From: Pseudomonas sp. ERMR1:02
Lineage (GTDB): Bacteria; Pseudomonadota; Gammaproteobacteria; Pseudomonadales; Pseudomonadaceae
Direction: 5' to 3'
Assembly: GCF_002277815.1 (NCBI RefSeq)
Contig: NZ_NKJI01000033.1
Location: 1 to 47,381, forward strand
DNA length: 47,381 nt
The notes beneath the pieces are model-generated. The model saw nothing but the letters and a program-made list of their open reading frames with translations, was not told the DNA's origin and did not search any database. Below, one piece after another: positions 45,716-47,381 of the stretch (position 1 is its first letter; every line of letters begins with the position of its first letter). The translations under genes and the position numbers were made by a program.

Positions 45716-46666
45716 TTATTGGGAGGTTTCCAACACCGTTACCGTGGCCGTGGTACCTGCACGCAGACCTTTCCCAACGTACTCCGGATCAATCTGGATT
45801 CGTACGGGGACGCGCTGAGCCAGCTTGACCAAGTGTAGCTAGGGTTGATATTGGCGAGTAATCGATTGCCCGGCGAGTTCTCCCGATCGGTGATAGCGAA
45901 GGCGATACTTTGCACCACCCCCCGAAAGTCTCGCCACTCATCAACTGAATCCGGACCTTGTTGCCCTCCGTGATTCTCGGCAGCTTGGTTTCTTCAAAGT
46001 AGCCACTGACATAGAACGAGTCACTGTCGACCAAGGCCAGCAGCGCACCAGCGGCACTGGCGTAGTCGCCTTGACGGGTCAGAAGATTGGTGACATAGCA
46101 CTCACGGGGGCCACAACCCGAGTGCGTTGCAAGTCGAGCTCCGCCTCGGTCCTTGCAGCGATGGCCAGTTGCACGTTGGCTTGCGCAAGCCCCAGATTCG
46201 CCTGATTTCGTAACAACTCGGCCTGAGCCACCGCCACTTCGGTGCTGGATTTCTCCCACTCTTCACCTGAGATTGCGAAACCTTGTTTAAGGGTGCGACG
46301 ACGGTGCTCTTCGCTCTGACGTTGCTTGAGCAAGGCCTCGCTGGCAATGATGGCCGCCTGGGATTGCCCCAGCGTGGCTTTGGCTACTTCGACTGAACGT
46401 TTGGCATGTTCGACAGCCAGCGTGTAACGCGCCGGATCAATCTCTAATAGCAGGTCCCCCATCTCGACATGCTGGTTGTCCTGCACGCGCAAACTGACGA
46501 TGCGACCGGAAACATCAGCGGATAAGGTCACCACATCTGCCCGTACTCGCGCATCGCGAGTCCAGGGTGAGCGGGTGTAGTGCTCCCAGGCAAACCAGCC
46601 GAGTATTAACGCCAGCAAGACAACAACAAGGGTCACCAGTTGGGCAAGGCTTTTTTTTAAGGTCAT
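45716..46666 (-). pseudogene. HlyD-family efflux membrane-fusion protein (AaeA/EmrA-like), three frameshifts
   Basis: A periplasmic adaptor of 317 residues after restoring three bases (near 46099, in the C run at 45918-45923, and at 45829-45830). It has an N-terminal membrane anchor (LAQLVTLVVVLLALILGWFA), the biotinyl-lipoyl half LSADVSGRIVSLRVQDNQHV, a coiled-coil with KRSVEVAKATLGQSQAA, and after correction YVTNLLTRQGDYASAAGAL and GKGLRAGTTATVTVLE. Together with DUF1656 and FUSC genes it matches the AaeXAB-type efflux set, which exports aromatic carboxylic acids. All three breaks are single losses. Confidence 0.85.
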
Positions 46667-46848
46667 GGAGTTCCCATCAATAAAATCACAACGGCACAGA
46701 CGCAGGCATAGAGCGCGCCTTCAAACAATGCTTCGTGCCAGACGAAGCGCAGCACGCCAACTCGGCGCATACCCCAGTCGAGCAGTATGAAAATCGGCAA
46801 CGCCAGCAACAAGGCTTGGGCAATGGGTGGCAAGTAGACGCCACCCAT
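46663..46848 (-). CDS. DUF1656 small membrane protein (AaeX-like)
   Basis: A 61-residue protein with two membrane helices (QALLLALPIFILLDWGM and GALYACVCAVVILLMG) and the DUF1656 pattern RFVWHEALFEGALY. It overlaps the HlyD-like gene by four bases and starts six bases after the FUSC stop, the usual AaeX arrangement in efflux operons. The function is unknown, perhaps assembly of the FUSC pump. Confidence 0.88.
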   Translation of the reverse strand: MGGVYLPPIAQALLLALPIFILLDWGMRRVGVLRFVWHEALFEGALYACVCAVVILLMGTP

Positions 46849-46854
46849 CTCGAA

Positions 46855-47381
46855 TCAATGGGCAAGGACCGACACTCCTACTTCAGAAGGTTCAATAAGC
46901 TCGCGATAACGCTCGATAAATGACGCCACAATCAGCAATGCGACGCGGATCCGAAACACCGAACGCAGGTGTTCGTGGGCGGACAGCAACTCTTCGGAAT
47001 ACAGGTCGTCCAGCTCATCACCCAAGGTTCGCAAGTTGTCGAGCAAGGCATTCAGATCGATGTCCGCGCGGCCTGCGATATACCTTCCGCTCAGGCGTAA
47101 GATAGACTGCAAACGGCCTTTTACCTCGACCGTCAACAAGGTATTGCGCTGGCCCTGTTGTTTGAGTTGATTGAGTGCCACCCCAGTGCCATACACGCCA
47201 GGCTGACTTCGAACAGTTCACTAGAGCGCCGGTTATTGGCGCCGGCAACAGCCCCAGCATGATGGTCAGGCAATCGACCATGCGGCTTTCAAACGCAAAC
47301 TGCTGTTCGTCCGCCGCCGACGTTTTCAGCAAGGCATACACCTGTTCGCGAGCTTCTTTGAACAATCGACGGATGCGCAGC
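46855..47381 (-). pseudogene. FUSC/AaeB-like efflux permease, C-terminal part, frameshifted
   Basis: The C-terminal end of a fusaric acid resistance-type permease that continues beyond the right edge. It reads FKEAREQVYALLKTSAADEQ, then (after restoring one G near 47242) GANNRRSSELFEVSL, then (after restoring one base near 47196) VYGTGVALNQLKQQGQRNTL, ending ERYRELIEPSEVGVSVLAH. The first gene of the DUF1656-HlyD-OprD operon, it would be the inner-membrane pump. Both breaks are single losses, probably sequence errors. Confidence 0.75.

Noticed and set aside
1..47381. CRISPR arrays, tRNA or rRNA genes
   Set aside because: No regularly spaced direct repeats, tRNA cloverleaf arms or rRNA-like stretches were seen.

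Overview
The window looks like Pseudomonas chromosome, probably fluorescens/putida-like. The pyruvate dehydrogenase pair aceE-aceF is of the Pseudomonas type, codon use is GC-rich, and around it lie families common in pseudomonads (OprD porin, DUF1302/DUF1329, Tsx-like channel, CIO-type oxidase with DUF2474). Almost everything except aceEF is accessory catabolism, transport or mobile DNA. No tRNA, rRNA or CRISPR array was seen.

Layout. (1) 0-10 kb: an acyl-CoA module. SCP-x thiolase and a MaoC/FAS1-like dehydratase run leftward. Rightward run two tandem SDRs, a PimC/PimD-like acyl-CoA dehydrogenase pair, an alpha-methylacyl-CoA racemase-like protein, and a tight APH kinase / acyl-CoA dehydrogenase / SDR triad that closely resembles the LvaA-LvaC-LvaD logic for gamma-hydroxy acids. 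A strong terminator closes it. (2) 10.3-15.1 kb: DUF1302 barrel, DUF1329 and DUF1254 proteins. (3) 15.1-17.2 kb: a group II intron with a broken reverse transcriptase, inserted just after a terminator and abutting the 5' end of a second intron. (4) 17.3-31.1 kb: two diverging operons of similar content, each with an FAH-family hydrolase, a type I extradiol dioxygenase, an MFS transporter and an outer-membrane channel. A TetR and a GntR regulator converge between them. The rightward operon adds a TfdB/HbpA-like phenol hydroxylase. (5) 31.1-35.6 kb: an AT-richer stretch with a cyanide-insensitive bd oxidase (cioA, cioB, DUF2474). (6) 35.6-38.2 kb: WrbA quinone reductase, a small ABM monooxygenase and an isochorismatase-type hydrolase. 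(7) 38.6-42.9 kb: aceE-aceF. (8) 43.2-47.4 kb: a lipoprotein, a decayed SphA-like gene, OprD porin, and an HlyD/DUF1656/FUSC efflux set.

How the parts may work together (inference): hydrophobic aromatic substrates enter through the channels and are hydroxylated to catechols. The catechols are cleaved by extradiol dioxygenases, and the products are processed by FAH-family enzymes. Side chains are shortened as CoA thioesters by the 0-10 kb module, including a branch for methyl-branched and gamma-hydroxy acyl chains. The efflux set could limit intermediate toxicity.

Caution: many genes are frameshifted. Every chromosomal case I could resolve is a loss of one base, nearly always from a run of identical bases. 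Restoring that base gives full-length family proteins, so most of these look like sequencing errors and not true pseudogenes. The intron reverse transcriptase and the SphA-like gene have other kinds of lesion and may be truly decayed.
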